Positions 8,911 to 17,238 of a DNA stretch of 64,000 nt are shown piece by piece (the first letter of the stretch is position 1; every line of letters begins with the position of its first letter). The notes under the pieces were generated by a model. It had not been told where the DNA came from. It ran no database searches and saw nothing but the letters and a program-made list of their open reading frames with translations. This stretch comes from an uncultured Alphaproteobacteria bacterium (lineage in GTDB: Bacteria; Pseudomonadota; Alphaproteobacteria; Rhodobacterales; Rhodobacteraceae): assembly GCA_902596605.1 (NCBI GenBank), contig CACJUU010000002.1, forward strand, positions 1-64,000, given 5' to 3'. Position numbers and translations under genes: made by a program.

Positions 8911-9747
8911 TTAGGATCGCATTATTGCATTACCCCATAAATTTAACGTTTTTGGTTCATGGGGCCATTTTTTAGTTTGCCTATCATGAACAATTTCTAA
9001 CTCAGCAGAAATCTCAATTTTATTCCCGTCAAGATCTTCTATAAATGCAAAAAGATTATTCCCCGGGCCATGACGACCTGGCCCCCAAATCAATTGAATA
9101 TTTTGCTTGGAAAAATGATCACACCAATTTTTAATCCCTTCCCATGTTCCTGCTTCAAAACTATAATGATCTAAACCTGATTTGTTGCTTAAAAAACATG
9201 CAACAGTATGATGCTCTTGGTTTGACCTCAAAAAGCAGGTTGTGAGCTGACCCCTTTTATTAATAACTTTATCTGAAATTTTAAATCCAAGCTTGTTAAC
9301 ATAAAAATCAACAAAGTCGTCTAAGTTTTGTGAGGTGAAAGTGATATGCTGTAGAGGAGCATGAAGATTAGAAGTTTGATACTTTTTATTTTTGGAAAGT
9401 CCAAAATAAATTTTATTACCGTCGCAGTCAAAAATATAGAAATTATCATGAATAAATAGAGAATTATCATCTTGAAATGTATCTATTCCCTTTTCCATGA
9501 AATTTCTTTTTAAGACTTTGAAAGAGTGGCTATCTTGACAGGCAAAACTTGCAAATCCCAGGCAATTTTGTTTATTGCTTAATATAAGAACTTTCCTTCT
9601 AGCTCCGGATAAAACCCAACCACCTTTTATTGGTTTCCTTTCTATAGATAACGCCTTTTCATAAAACTTAGCCAATTCCAAAGGACGGGTAGTGTTCAAA
9701 GCGATATGGTGAAGGTAGGCATTAGAGTTAAAAGCAGCGCAATACAT
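8911..9747 (-). CDS. Two-domain VOC extradiol-type dioxygenase
   Basis: This 278-residue protein has two vicinal-oxygen-chelate modules, the architecture of type I extradiol dioxygenases such as catechol 2,3-dioxygenase or BphC. The C-terminal module keeps a possible iron triad: His134 (LQHITFTS), His194 (LDHYSFEA) and Glu245 (KIEISAEL). The N-terminal module is degenerate, as is usual. It is the first gene of the catabolic operon, with 78 bp to the divergent BKACE gene, so a shared promoter region lies there. A ring-cleavage role fits the neighbours. Confidence 0.8.
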   Translation of the reverse strand: MYCAAFNSNAYLHHIALNTTRPLELAKFYEKALSIERKPIKGGWVLSGARRKVLILSNKQNCLGFASFACQDSHSFKVLKRNFMEKGIDTFQDDNSLFIHDNFYIFDCDGNKIYFGLSKNKKYQTSNLHAPLQHITFTSQNLDDFVDFYVNKLGFKISDKVINKRGQLTTCFLRSNQEHHTVACFLSNKSGLDHYSFEAGTWEGIKNWCDHFSKQNIQLIWGPGRHGPGNNLFAFIEDLDGNKIEISAELEIVHDRQTKKWPHEPKTLNLWGNAIMRS

Positions 9748-9825
9748 GATTAACCTTAATAAGATAAGAACACATAATCCACCGATATTTTATTTTTAAT
9801 TTACCTAATTTCAACCTATATTACG

Positions 9826-10654
9826 ATGATGATTGATCCGTGTATCATATGTGTCGCAATTACAGGCTCTGTCCCTACTAAAGAAGATAACCCTGCAGTC
9901 CCAATAAGCATAGCGGAACAGATAGAAAGCACTCAAGAATGCTATGAGTTAGGCGCTAGCATAGCCCATTGTCATGTTCGTAATGATGATGGGACACCTA
10001 GCATAGACCCTGATAAATATAGAAGATTGAAAGAGGGTATCGAAAAATATTGCCCTGGTATGATCATCCAACTTTCTACAGGTGGTCGCTCAGGCCATGG
10101 TTTTGACCGAGGAAAAATGCTGAGTTTAAGACCAGACATGGCTTCGTTAACTGTTGGCTCAAACAATTTTCCCACAAGAGTTTATGAGAACCCTCCGGAT
10201 CTTGTTGATTGGCTCGCGAAAGAAATGATTAAAAATTCTGTTAAACCTGAGATAGAGGTATTTGATTTATCTCATATTCATCAAGCAGCGATTTTAGCTA
10301 AACAGAATAAATTACAAGGAAATTTGTATATTCAATTTGTTATGGGAGTAAAAAATGCTATGCCAGCAGATTTTAATGTTTTTGAATATTATATAAAGAC
10401 TGTTAATCGACTTTTGCCAAAAGCTTTATGGTGTGGTGCAGGGATTGGAAGAAACCAGAGAATTTTGAATGAATGGTGCATAAAATTGGGGGGGACACGT
10501 TAGAACCGGATTGGAAGACAACATCAGAATTGATAAAGAGACATTGGCGCCTTCAAACGCCAGCTTAGTAAAGATTGCTAAAGAAATCTGTGAACAGTAC
10601 AATAGGCCTGTTGCTTCTTGGAAAAAAGCACGTGAGATTTTAGAGTTAGGATGA
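9826..10654 (+). pseudogene. BKACE-type beta-keto acid cleavage enzyme (DUF849), frameshifted at a G7 run
   Basis: The first 225 residues match the N-terminal part of 3-keto-5-aminohexanoate cleavage-type enzymes, with the zinc HCH motif at residues 48-50 and QLSTGGRSG near 81-89. At 10488-10494 a run of seven Gs puts the reading frame into LGGTR-stop (10503). Removing one G restores LGGHVRTGLEDN and a normal C-terminus ending at 10654, giving about 275 residues, the family length. The lost segment holds the conserved R and E-D residues used by this family. This may be a true inactivation, phase variation or a sequencing error. Family members convert beta-keto acids with acetyl-CoA, which would fit the operon. 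Confidence 0.8.
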
Positions 10655-10657
10655 GTT

Positions 10658-11236
10658 ATGGCTAAGTTATTTTTCAATTATTCAACTATGAATGCAGGAA
10701 AATCAACAATTCTGTTACAAGCCGCGCATAACTATGAGGAAAGGGGTTTGGTCCCTTATCTTTTAACTGCAGAAATTGATAATAGATCTGGTGAAGGGAA
10801 AATAGCTAGTAGGATAGGAATAGAGAAGCGAGCTGATACATTTAACGATAGACTAAACTTATACAACCTGCTGAAATCAAAGCAAAAAAGTTCTCCGCTT
10901 GCGTGTGTTTTAATTGATGAAGCTCAATTTTTAACCAAAGAACAAGTTTGGCAACTGGCAAGAGCTGTTGATGACCTCTTTCTACCCATTTTATGTTACG
11001 GACTGAGGGTTGACTTTCAGGGTAATTTATTTCCAGGATCATCTGCGCTACTAGGCCTGGCAGATGAATTAAAGGAAATAAAGACAATTTGCCATTGCGG
11101 AAAAAAAGCTACTATGGTGGTAAGAAAATCCAATAACAACAAACCTATTAAAGATGGATCTCAAATACAGATCGGAGGAAACGATTTGTATCAATCATTA
11201 TGCAGAATACACTGGCGACAGCTTATGGAAAATTAG
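10658..11236 (+). CDS. tdk: Thymidine kinase (type II)
   Basis: This 192-residue protein phosphorylates thymidine to dTMP for salvage. The P-loop MNAGKST is at residues 11-17, VLIDEAQF at 84-91 supplies the Walker B and the catalytic Glu88, and the zinc ribbon uses Cys145, Cys147, Cys182 and His185. The length fits bacterial Tdk. The ATG lies only 3 nt after the restored stop of the broken BKACE gene, so the two are probably co-transcribed. Confidence 0.93.
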   Translation: MAKLFFNYSTMNAGKSTILLQAAHNYEERGLVPYLLTAEIDNRSGEGKIASRIGIEKRADTFNDRLNLYNLLKSKQKSSPLACVLIDEAQFLTKEQVWQLARAVDDLFLPILCYGLRVDFQGNLFPGSSALLGLADELKEIKTICHCGKKATMVVRKSNNNKPIKDGSQIQIGGNDLYQSLCRIHWRQLMEN

Positions 11237-11459
11237 TTTTTTTGAATTATATTTATTTTTTAAATAGTAAAGTTTTTTCAAAAAGCACATTTTTATAAAA
11301 ATAATCACAATAACATACACGTGAAGAACTTAAAATATCGGGTATTATGCTTCTTACTAGCAGATAAACGTCGATTTTTGCTTTGGTTGAGTAACACATG
11401 CTTGGTCTGTAAAAATATTGTTTCAACCAAGTTCAAAATTTTGAGTTGAAATAAAAAAA

Positions 11460-12308
11460 TTACGGGCGTCTTAGAAAAAGAGCTAAACTAGTCACATTAG
11501 AGCCCAATTTTGTACGCCAGGGTAGTTTTCCAAGCGGTAAAGATTGGACATTGCCTCCTTCTTTAATAATTCTTTCTACTGCTAAAAATGGACCGGGAAT
11601 TACAGAACCATTAGACCATAGAGGTATATTTTTAGGAAAAAAATCATGTAACAAAATCACTCCTCCTGGCTGAAGAAGGCCAAGCGCAACTGGAATCTCT
11701 TGATAAACGGACCTTGCTGAGTGATCGCCATCTAGAAATATAAAATCAAACTTCTTTTTAGTGTTTTTTGCATAATCCAAAGACGTATTAGTCTCAAAAT
11801 TCACAAATGCTGCCAGTCCTAAGGCATCCAACATCTCTTTTGGAGAATTTTTTACCCTAAATTTTTGCCAAGGTTTGTGCTCAATTGAATTTACATCTAC
11901 TATATCAACAGTTGTAAGTTTTGGTTTGTTCCTTTTAGATGTAACCGAGAGCGCAGAAGCAATATTTACTGTTGAGGCTCCTATATGAGTGCCAATTTCT
12001 AAAACAGATTGCGGTTTTAGGCTAGCTATAAGATAAAATATAGCACGTCTATCTCCGCGATTTACACCTCCTGTATCATTAGGCAAATCAAATTTCTCCA
12101 TCGCAATATTGGATTTTTTCCACAAATCATAAATTTCTTTTGAATTGTATATTTTGGATAATTCAATCGAATTGAATAATTTTAACTTTTCGGTTTCAAT
12201 TTGAACAGAACCTAGCCTATATAAATCATATCGCTCTTTTTGAGCTCGAATAATTTTTTTTACTGATCTCAAACGAGCGTTAAAACTATCGTAAAAATTC
12301 ATTTTCAT
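11460..12308 (-). CDS. Class I SAM-dependent methyltransferase (Methyltransf_24 type)
   Basis: The SAM-binding motif I is SVLEIGTHIGAST and a later acidic motif is FDFIFLDGDHSARSV, followed by LLQPGGVILLHDFF, the pattern of methyltransferase family 24 found in surface-polysaccharide loci. The frame is open from 12359, but that extension is a hydrophobic stretch without a ribosome site, so I place the start at the ATG at 12308 (another at 12302), giving 282 residues. It follows the MBOAT island on the same strand after a 412 bp gap, so it may be a separate unit. The acceptor is unknown. Confidence 0.7.
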   Translation of the reverse strand: MKMNFYDSFNARLRSVKKIIRAQKERYDLYRLGSVQIETEKLKLFNSIELSKIYNSKEIYDLWKKSNIAMEKFDLPNDTGGVNRGDRRAIFYLIASLKPQSVLEIGTHIGASTVNIASALSVTSKRNKPKLTTVDIVDVNSIEHKPWQKFRVKNSPKEMLDALGLAAFVNFETNTSLDYAKNTKKKFDFIFLDGDHSARSVYQEIPVALGLLQPGGVILLHDFFPKNIPLWSNGSVIPGPFLAVERIIKEGGNVQSLPLGKLPWRTKLGSNVTSLALFLRRP

Positions 12309-12720
12309 TTTTTTGTCTTTACTGATAACAATTATTAATAAAATAGAAAAAAAGTGCATAACGGTATTTCAGCTAAATTAGATCTATAAGATCTCTAAAC
12401 ATAACAAGAGATCATGTTCTAATAAAGATTTGTACACGTTTTTCGGCACGGTAACACATACTATTAAAATTCAAAACTAAAATTGGATATGTTTTTTTAA
12501 GAATTTTCCAAAGAGACTATTCTGAACTAAAATTTAGCGTTAAAATTTTAATTAACAATAAAAGATTAGATATTGTCATTCTCAAAATATTTTTACAGCT
12601 TATGTAGACATTTAATGTTTGATATACTTATAAGCACCAATACGTTTACCAAAATCAACCTTTACCGAACCATAATGTTCTTAGTCATATTACTCAAAGA
12701 ACGCATAGAATAAATTAGAA
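12309..12720. other. Intergenic region, no gene recognised
   Basis: This AT-rich stretch lies between the MBOAT stop and the methyltransferase start (410 bp). I find no convincing ORF, tRNA or strong terminator on either strand. It should hold the promoter of the methyltransferase gene and the end of the MBOAT transcript. Confidence 0.4.
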
Positions 12721-13926
12721 TTAACTTAATAGCTCTATTATTTGCGAGATTTTCAAATCGAAAAAAATAAAAGTGAAAGAAATAAAAACGTAATTTAAAA
12801 ACCATGCGAAAATGTAGGGTAGCTTTAGTTGAGATAATTGAGTGTCAAACAGTCTCACAAATGCTAAGCCAATCCCGTGCAAAATACCAAAAATTAGGAA
12901 GTTAAGGCCAGAACCATGCCAAATACCAGCTAATGTAAAAGTTACCAGTGGAGGGATAATGGTTTTTATTAGTTTTCCTGCCAACTTATTGCGAGCTAAA
13001 AATATGGAAATCGGTAAAAATAGATAATCTCTCAATAGCTCACTAAGCGTGATGTGCCACTCCCGCCAAAACTGTATTATATTTCGAGCAAAGAGCGGTC
13101 TCATAAAGTTTTCTGGCAATCTTAGACCGAGCATTAAACCCGTTCCAATTGCTATATGAGTATAGCCTGCAAAATCAAAAAAAAGGTAAAGCGGGTAGAT
13201 AAACACAGAGACAATAACGCCTACCGAAAAGCCTCCAAATTCTGGTTCTAGTGCCTTAGCGCCTAATGTATAATTATATAAGTTGTTAGCCAGAACTAAC
13301 TTCATAAAAAGCCCTAAAAGTATTCTTTCAAAACCATAGCTTATAGTGCTAAATTTTGCTCCAATATTAAGAAACTGTGAACGCCAATCTTGGTATCGCA
13401 TCATGGGTCCTGCCAACATTGTCGGGAAAAATAAACACCAATTCAGAAAATGCATAATGTCTTTAGGAGGCAGTTTATCTTGACGAAAATCAAAATAAAA
13501 ATGTATAAGTTTGAATCCTAAATAACTTAATCCAACAACAATAAGGTTAAAACCTACTAGGCTTTGTGATTTTATTGAAAATGAATTTGGGAAATATTTA
13601 TAAACAAACCAAAAGGCAATGAAAATTAAGAAAGAAGATGAATTAATAACTGGCGAAAAACCTTTTACGGAGATAGAAAAATAAAATAAAGTTAAAAAAA
13701 AGATTAGCAGAAAAAGATCTGTAAATGTCATGGGTGTGAGCACTTTAAGCAAGACTATGTTAGCTGTGAGAAGACAAAACATAAAGAAAGCTTCTGACCT
13801 TGCTTTGATTATATAGACTGCAAGACCAAGAATTAGAAAAATAAGCGTGGGGGCAAGAAATCGGAAGATATCTTTCTCCAACAGGTCCAGTAACAGAGAA
13901 TAAATACTTGGGAAAAAAAAACTCAT
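12721..13926 (-). CDS. MBOAT-family O-acyltransferase (DltB/AlgI-like)
   Basis: This 401-residue polytopic membrane protein has the membrane-bound O-acyltransferase core. It shows FAGYTHIAIGTGLMLG and FWREWHITLSELLRDYLFLP in the re-entrant region, the likely catalytic His337 in GIWHGSG and a second His350 in GILHG. MBOATs of this kind move an acyl group from a cytoplasmic carrier across the membrane to an outer polymer, as DltB does for D-alanine and AlgI for acetate. Its ATG overlaps by 4 nt the end of a hidden 48-codon ORF. Upstream on the same strand are genes for a carrier protein, an FkbH-like enzyme, an SGNH protein and a DltX-like peptide. Confidence 0.88.
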   Translation of the reverse strand: MSFFFPSIYSLLLDLLEKDIFRFLAPTLIFLILGLAVYIIKARSEAFFMFCLLTANIVLLKVLTPMTFTDLFLLIFFLTLFYFSISVKGFSPVINSSSFLIFIAFWFVYKYFPNSFSIKSQSLVGFNLIVVGLSYLGFKLIHFYFDFRQDKLPPKDIMHFLNWCLFFPTMLAGPMMRYQDWRSQFLNIGAKFSTISYGFERILLGLFMKLVLANNLYNYTLGAKALEPEFGGFSVGVIVSVFIYPLYLFFDFAGYTHIAIGTGLMLGLRLPENFMRPLFARNIIQFWREWHITLSELLRDYLFLPISIFLARNKLAGKLIKTIIPPLVTFTLAGIWHGSGLNFLIFGILHGIGLAFVRLFDTQLSQLKLPYIFAWFLNYVFISFTFIFFDLKISQIIELLS

Positions 13927-14069
13927 TGGTAATTTTCTTCTCTATTGTCTGTGGGTAAAGATTTGCTTATGATATGTAATATGCGATGAATACTTGGTAT
14001 GGTCAAAAAAGCTACAAAAAATCGCAAGTATCCAGGAAAGAGATTTTCTCTAAAATTATAAATACTCAA
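13923..14069 (-). CDS. Possible small protein between the ACP and MBOAT genes
   Basis: This frame is open for 48 codons from a TTG inside the last codons of the acyl carrier gene to a TGA that overlaps the MBOAT start (ATGA). It exactly fills an otherwise odd 129 bp gap in a tight operon. The protein has a central hydrophobic, basic stretch with YLRFFVAFLTIPSIHRILHI and a polar tail. No family is recognised. The perfect overlaps at both ends argue for a real gene; the TTG start and lack of a clear ribosome site argue against it. Confidence 0.4.
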   Translation of the reverse strand: MSIYNFRENLFPGYLRFFVAFLTIPSIHRILHIISKSLPTDNREENYQ

Positions 14070-14283
14070 TTAAGTCACCAACATTCTTAGCATTCATAAT
14101 AACCTTAGTGGGTAGTCGAACGTTAAATTCTTCTTCTAGTGCCATCATTAATTCGACATGAGTTAGAGAGTCCCAAGCATCAATATCGTCTGCCGTTGTC
14201 TCGGTAGAGATAACAATATTAGGAAGATTAAAAAAATCACGAAAGATTGCAGTTATCCGATCAAGCTTAGTTTCAGTCATCAT
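14056..14283 (-). CDS. Acyl carrier protein
   Basis: This 75-residue carrier has the phosphopantetheine attachment serine, Ser39, in the WDSLTHVEL motif. I chose the ATG at 14283, which lies after a GGAG ribosome site and overlaps the 3' end of the FkbH-like gene; an open extension to 14298 has no support. Its place between the FkbH-like and MBOAT genes suggests a dedicated carrier holding the acyl thioester for surface transfer, equivalent to DltC, rather than the fatty-acid ACP. Confidence 0.9.
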   Translation of the reverse strand: MMTETKLDRITAIFRDFFNLPNIVISTETTADDIDAWDSLTHVELMMALEEEFNVRLPTKVIMNAKNVGDLIEYL

Positions 14284-15961
14284 ATTCTCCTGACACAAAT
14301 GATTTAATTCTAATAAAATTTTTTGGATCGAGTTGATATAGCTTTAATTTTTTATCATTTCCTAGTCCACTAAACCCAAGGTCTAAAAATAGTCTTGAGA
14401 CTAGACTATTTTTGTCACTTTCCTTATATTTACCGACGAGTAAATCTACGTTGTTTTTATTACATAAATCAATGAGGTCATTAACTATAAATTGCTCCAC
14501 TGTTCTTTTAAGAACCCTACAACTCATCACAAACTCCTCGATGATAAAATGAAAATTTTCCTGTCTTATGACTGCAACACTTATTATGCCATGATCACCA
14601 AACTTATCCCTCAATCGATATACTCTACATAAATATTTATTGTTAGATGAAAAGTTAGTATCGAGAATATCCCTTATGTTGAATCTAGAGGTTGTAAGGT
14701 TGAATTGATTAGATCGTTGAATTAATTGATATGCCCGCTCTACATTTGCCTCATTTAAGTTTTCAACGGAACATATCATCTTAAGAGAAGTCAGAAAGTC
14801 CTCCAAGTTAACGCTCTGGTTTTCCAATTTTTTTCTCTCTGCCTTAGCTTTATATAATTCGGTACGCGATAAGTCTTCAGCAGTGACCGAAATAGTTTGC
14901 AGGACCGGTAGAGCAGAAACAATTTCAATAAATTTTGACGGATCGTCGCCTAAATTCGGAACACAAACCTGAGGAAGAGATTGTTTTACCAGCTCCCTTT
15001 CGGCGGGATTATCATCTAAAAAAATAAATGAGTCTAAACTTAATTCGAGATTAGTTGCAATTTTGACTATATTTTCAGCTTTATTTTCCCAATTCGCCTG
15101 AATAAAGGTAAAGTCTTCCAGTTTCAAAGCGTTCTCAGCAATTTCTTTAAACGCTAAATTTACATTCTTAATATCATTTTTACTACTTATCGTAAGTAAT
15201 ATTCCTCTATCTTTTAACCTCCTTAGGAATTTTTGAAAGTTTCTGTACAAATATCCTAGTTTTTCATGCCCTACTTCAACCCCATTTATTCCGTCATCAC
15301 CTATTACCCCACCCCACAAAGTGTTATCTAAATCTAGTACAATAACTTTTTTAACTGATCCTAAGTGAAGTTTGGCTATGTTTAAAAATTCATCAACAAC
15401 ATCTTTTACATATTTTAAAGAAAAGGGAAAACGGCCGTAAGCCCAGAATCTGATATCATGAAATGATCTTATTCCAATACAACAGGAGATATATTTTAAA
15501 TCTAAGAGATTTATTAAAGGTTCATCTTTAATTTCAGAATAAAGTAAAGAATTAAATAGATCTATTTGTGAGTTCACCTCACATCTAGTCAAAGGGCTCA
15601 TGCTTCCATGGACTCTATCTGGCAAATAGCCTAGATTTGTAATAACAACTTTTTTACCTTTTGAAACTATTTTCTTCAAAGCAAAGGCATGGTCCTTAAA
15701 AAAATTCTCTGAAAAATTTTCTTGTTCAGAAATATCTACCAACTCGCTAAGCTTATCAGAAAAATTGAAAGATGATACATGATAAAAAACTAAGTCAGGG
15801 TCATATCTCCACAGGGAACTTGTATCGTCAAAAACCTCAAGCTGACCAACGTTGAAGTCAGTTTCAAGGACATCCATATGACTTCCATCTGATAAAGCTT
15901 TTTCTTTCAATATTTTAGCAAAGTGCGATAACGTGCTATCTGATATGATTGCGACTTTCAT
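14273..15961 (-). CDS. FkbH-like HAD-IIIC family protein
   Basis: This 562-residue protein has an N-terminal alpha/beta domain, the HAD motif VIVLDLDNTLWGGVIGDDG (Asp210 and Asp212) in the middle, a later FIFLDDNPAERE, and a C-terminal GNAT-like part with NQFNLTTSRF. Characterised FkbH proteins take 1,3-bisphosphoglycerate, remove phosphate and load a glyceryl group onto an acyl carrier protein. The next gene encodes exactly such a carrier (11 nt overlap). In this island it takes the place of DltA, the ligase that charges the carrier in dlt operons. A glyceryl donor is inference from the family. Confidence 0.85.
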   Translation of the reverse strand: MKVAIISDSTLSHFAKILKEKALSDGSHMDVLETDFNVGQLEVFDDTSSLWRYDPDLVFYHVSSFNFSDKLSELVDISEQENFSENFFKDHAFALKKIVSKGKKVVITNLGYLPDRVHGSMSPLTRCEVNSQIDLFNSLLYSEIKDEPLINLLDLKYISCCIGIRSFHDIRFWAYGRFPFSLKYVKDVVDEFLNIAKLHLGSVKKVIVLDLDNTLWGGVIGDDGINGVEVGHEKLGYLYRNFQKFLRRLKDRGILLTISSKNDIKNVNLAFKEIAENALKLEDFTFIQANWENKAENIVKIATNLELSLDSFIFLDDNPAERELVKQSLPQVCVPNLGDDPSKFIEIVSALPVLQTISVTAEDLSRTELYKAKAERKKLENQSVNLEDFLTSLKMICSVENLNEANVERAYQLIQRSNQFNLTTSRFNIRDILDTNFSSNNKYLCRVYRLRDKFGDHGIISVAVIRQENFHFIIEEFVMSCRVLKRTVEQFIVNDLIDLCNKNNVDLLVGKYKESDKNSLVSRLFLDLGFSGLGNDKKLKLYQLDPKNFIRIKSFVSGEYDD

Positions 15962-15985
15962 GCTATTTATAATTTATTACAACTA

Positions 15986-17116
15986 TCAATTTACTACTTC
16001 TTCATATAATTTAATTGCTATTCTTTTGTTACCATATGTTGTCAAATGCTTACCATCAAAATTCTCTATAATAGGCAACAAATTGAAATCGATAAGATCT
16101 GCGACTATGATATTTTTTTTAATAAGATTCTGGTATTGAATACTTTTTCTTAAAGCATTAAGTTTTTCTGATTGTGATAAACTTACGTCAGGCAGAAATA
16201 CAACTTTAAAGTCTACACCCCTATCTTGAAGGGTTTCGGACAACAGCTCAAAAAGTGCCAAGCCTTCTGTGATTCTATTAATATCGCCATCAAACTTTTT
16301 AATCTTGAAGTGTTCAGGATAAAAGACAATCTCGCCCGGTTGGTCATGCTTTGGATCAAACCTATCATGAATGTAGAATAAAAAATAAGATATAATCTCT
16401 TTAACCGTTAAAGTTAAAACATCATTTTCGTACTCTTCGATGCCAGTATTAGTTGGGCTGGAAGATTTTCTTCTTAAGAAGCTATAGATACCATCATAGC
16501 TCCAGCTAATTTTTTTTGGCGGCTCTTTTAAGTCAAGCAGTAATTTTTTAAATTTCTTGGTATTTTCAAGTTTCAAAAATTCAATTAACTCAGTTCTTTC
16601 GGAAAAACTTGTAATGTTACTCACCCCGTAATTTCCTTTATGGAAATAATCAGCTTGCGCCAGGTACAAGACTTTGTTTACGTCACTCTCAATAATTCTT
16701 TTAGAAATTTGTGCAACTTGCAAAAACTTTGCCCCCGCCTTAGCAAGATTAAAAAATTCATACTTCTTAGTCACATCCCGGTCAGAAATTAGATTTGTAT
16801 GGTAAGTTATTGAACATGATGTCGAATTATTTCTAATAGGTGTTCTCGAAAGATCTTTATAAACCCAACTTGCATCACAACCTAATGACTCTGCTGAGCT
16901 CGACCCGACTATAGCTATTTTTACGACGTCCTGCGAGTAATTTTGAAAAATTTGATGTCTTTTCAAACTTGCTATACCTGGAAAATCATTCACGTAATAA
17001 TTTTTTTTTAAAAAATATGGAACTAGATCTCTATCGATCTGGACCTGTATATTTGCTAAAAACAGTGCGCATAAAGCTCCCATAATTATCCCTAGCAAGC
17101 GAAAGTCTAGCACCAT
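15986..17116 (-). CDS. Membrane-anchored SGNH-hydrolase-like protein (DltD/AlgJ role)
   Basis: This 376-residue protein has one N-terminal membrane anchor (about residues 7-22) and an outer domain with an SGNH-like pattern: IVGSSSAE at 69-76, where a serine would be the nucleophile, and DGKHLT at 354-359 carrying the Asp-x-x-His pair. MBOAT systems commonly include such a protein (DltD, AlgX/AlgJ), which passes the acyl group on to the polymer outside the inner membrane. Its ATG overlaps the stop of the DltX-like peptide (TAATG), and the FkbH-like gene starts 24 bp downstream. Overall similarity to named families is low. Confidence 0.7.
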   Translation of the reverse strand: MVLDFRLLGIIMGALCALFLANIQVQIDRDLVPYFLKKNYYVNDFPGIASLKRHQIFQNYSQDVVKIAIVGSSSAESLGCDASWVYKDLSRTPIRNNSTSCSITYHTNLISDRDVTKKYEFFNLAKAGAKFLQVAQISKRIIESDVNKVLYLAQADYFHKGNYGVSNITSFSERTELIEFLKLENTKKFKKLLLDLKEPPKKISWSYDGIYSFLRRKSSSPTNTGIEEYENDVLTLTVKEIISYFLFYIHDRFDPKHDQPGEIVFYPEHFKIKKFDGDINRITEGLALFELLSETLQDRGVDFKVVFLPDVSLSQSEKLNALRKSIQYQNLIKKNIIVADLIDFNLLPIIENFDGKHLTTYGNKRIAIKLYEEVVN

Positions 17117-17238
17117 TAAAAAACCTCATAAACAAATCGCTTTGAGGACGTGCCTTTCGCTTTTTCGTAACTCAGAACTGAGGCGATCATCAAAACAGCG
17201 ACAAAGGTTAAAACAAATAATCGTATAAAACTTAACAT
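17116..17238 (-). CDS. DltX-like 40-residue membrane peptide
   Basis: This small ORF opens with an ATG at 17238 and ends in TAA whose last A is the first base of the next ATG, a typical coupled overlap. The peptide has one membrane helix (about residues 4-23) and a short polar linker. Its last six residues are F-V-Y-E-V-F. DltX of Gram-positive dlt operons is also a small one-helix protein that ends in a motif such as F-I-Y-N-E-F, whose tyrosine is proposed to carry the acyl group between DltB and DltD. The match in size, topology, C-terminal motif and neighbours makes an equivalent role likely. No strong ribosome site is visible. Confidence 0.72.
   Translation of the reverse strand: MLSFIRLFVLTFVAVLMIASVLSYEKAKGTSSKRFVYEVF

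Noticed and set aside
10488-10503. Programmed frameshift in the BKACE gene
   Set aside because: A G7 run alone is more simply an indel or a sequencing error; no stimulator hairpin or slippery-codon context is evident, and the family is not known to use frameshifting.
11382-11443. Inverted repeats downstream of tdk (ttggttga/tcaaccaa and caaaattttg)
   Set aside because: Short stems with a long loop or only A/T pairing, common by chance in such AT-rich DNA.
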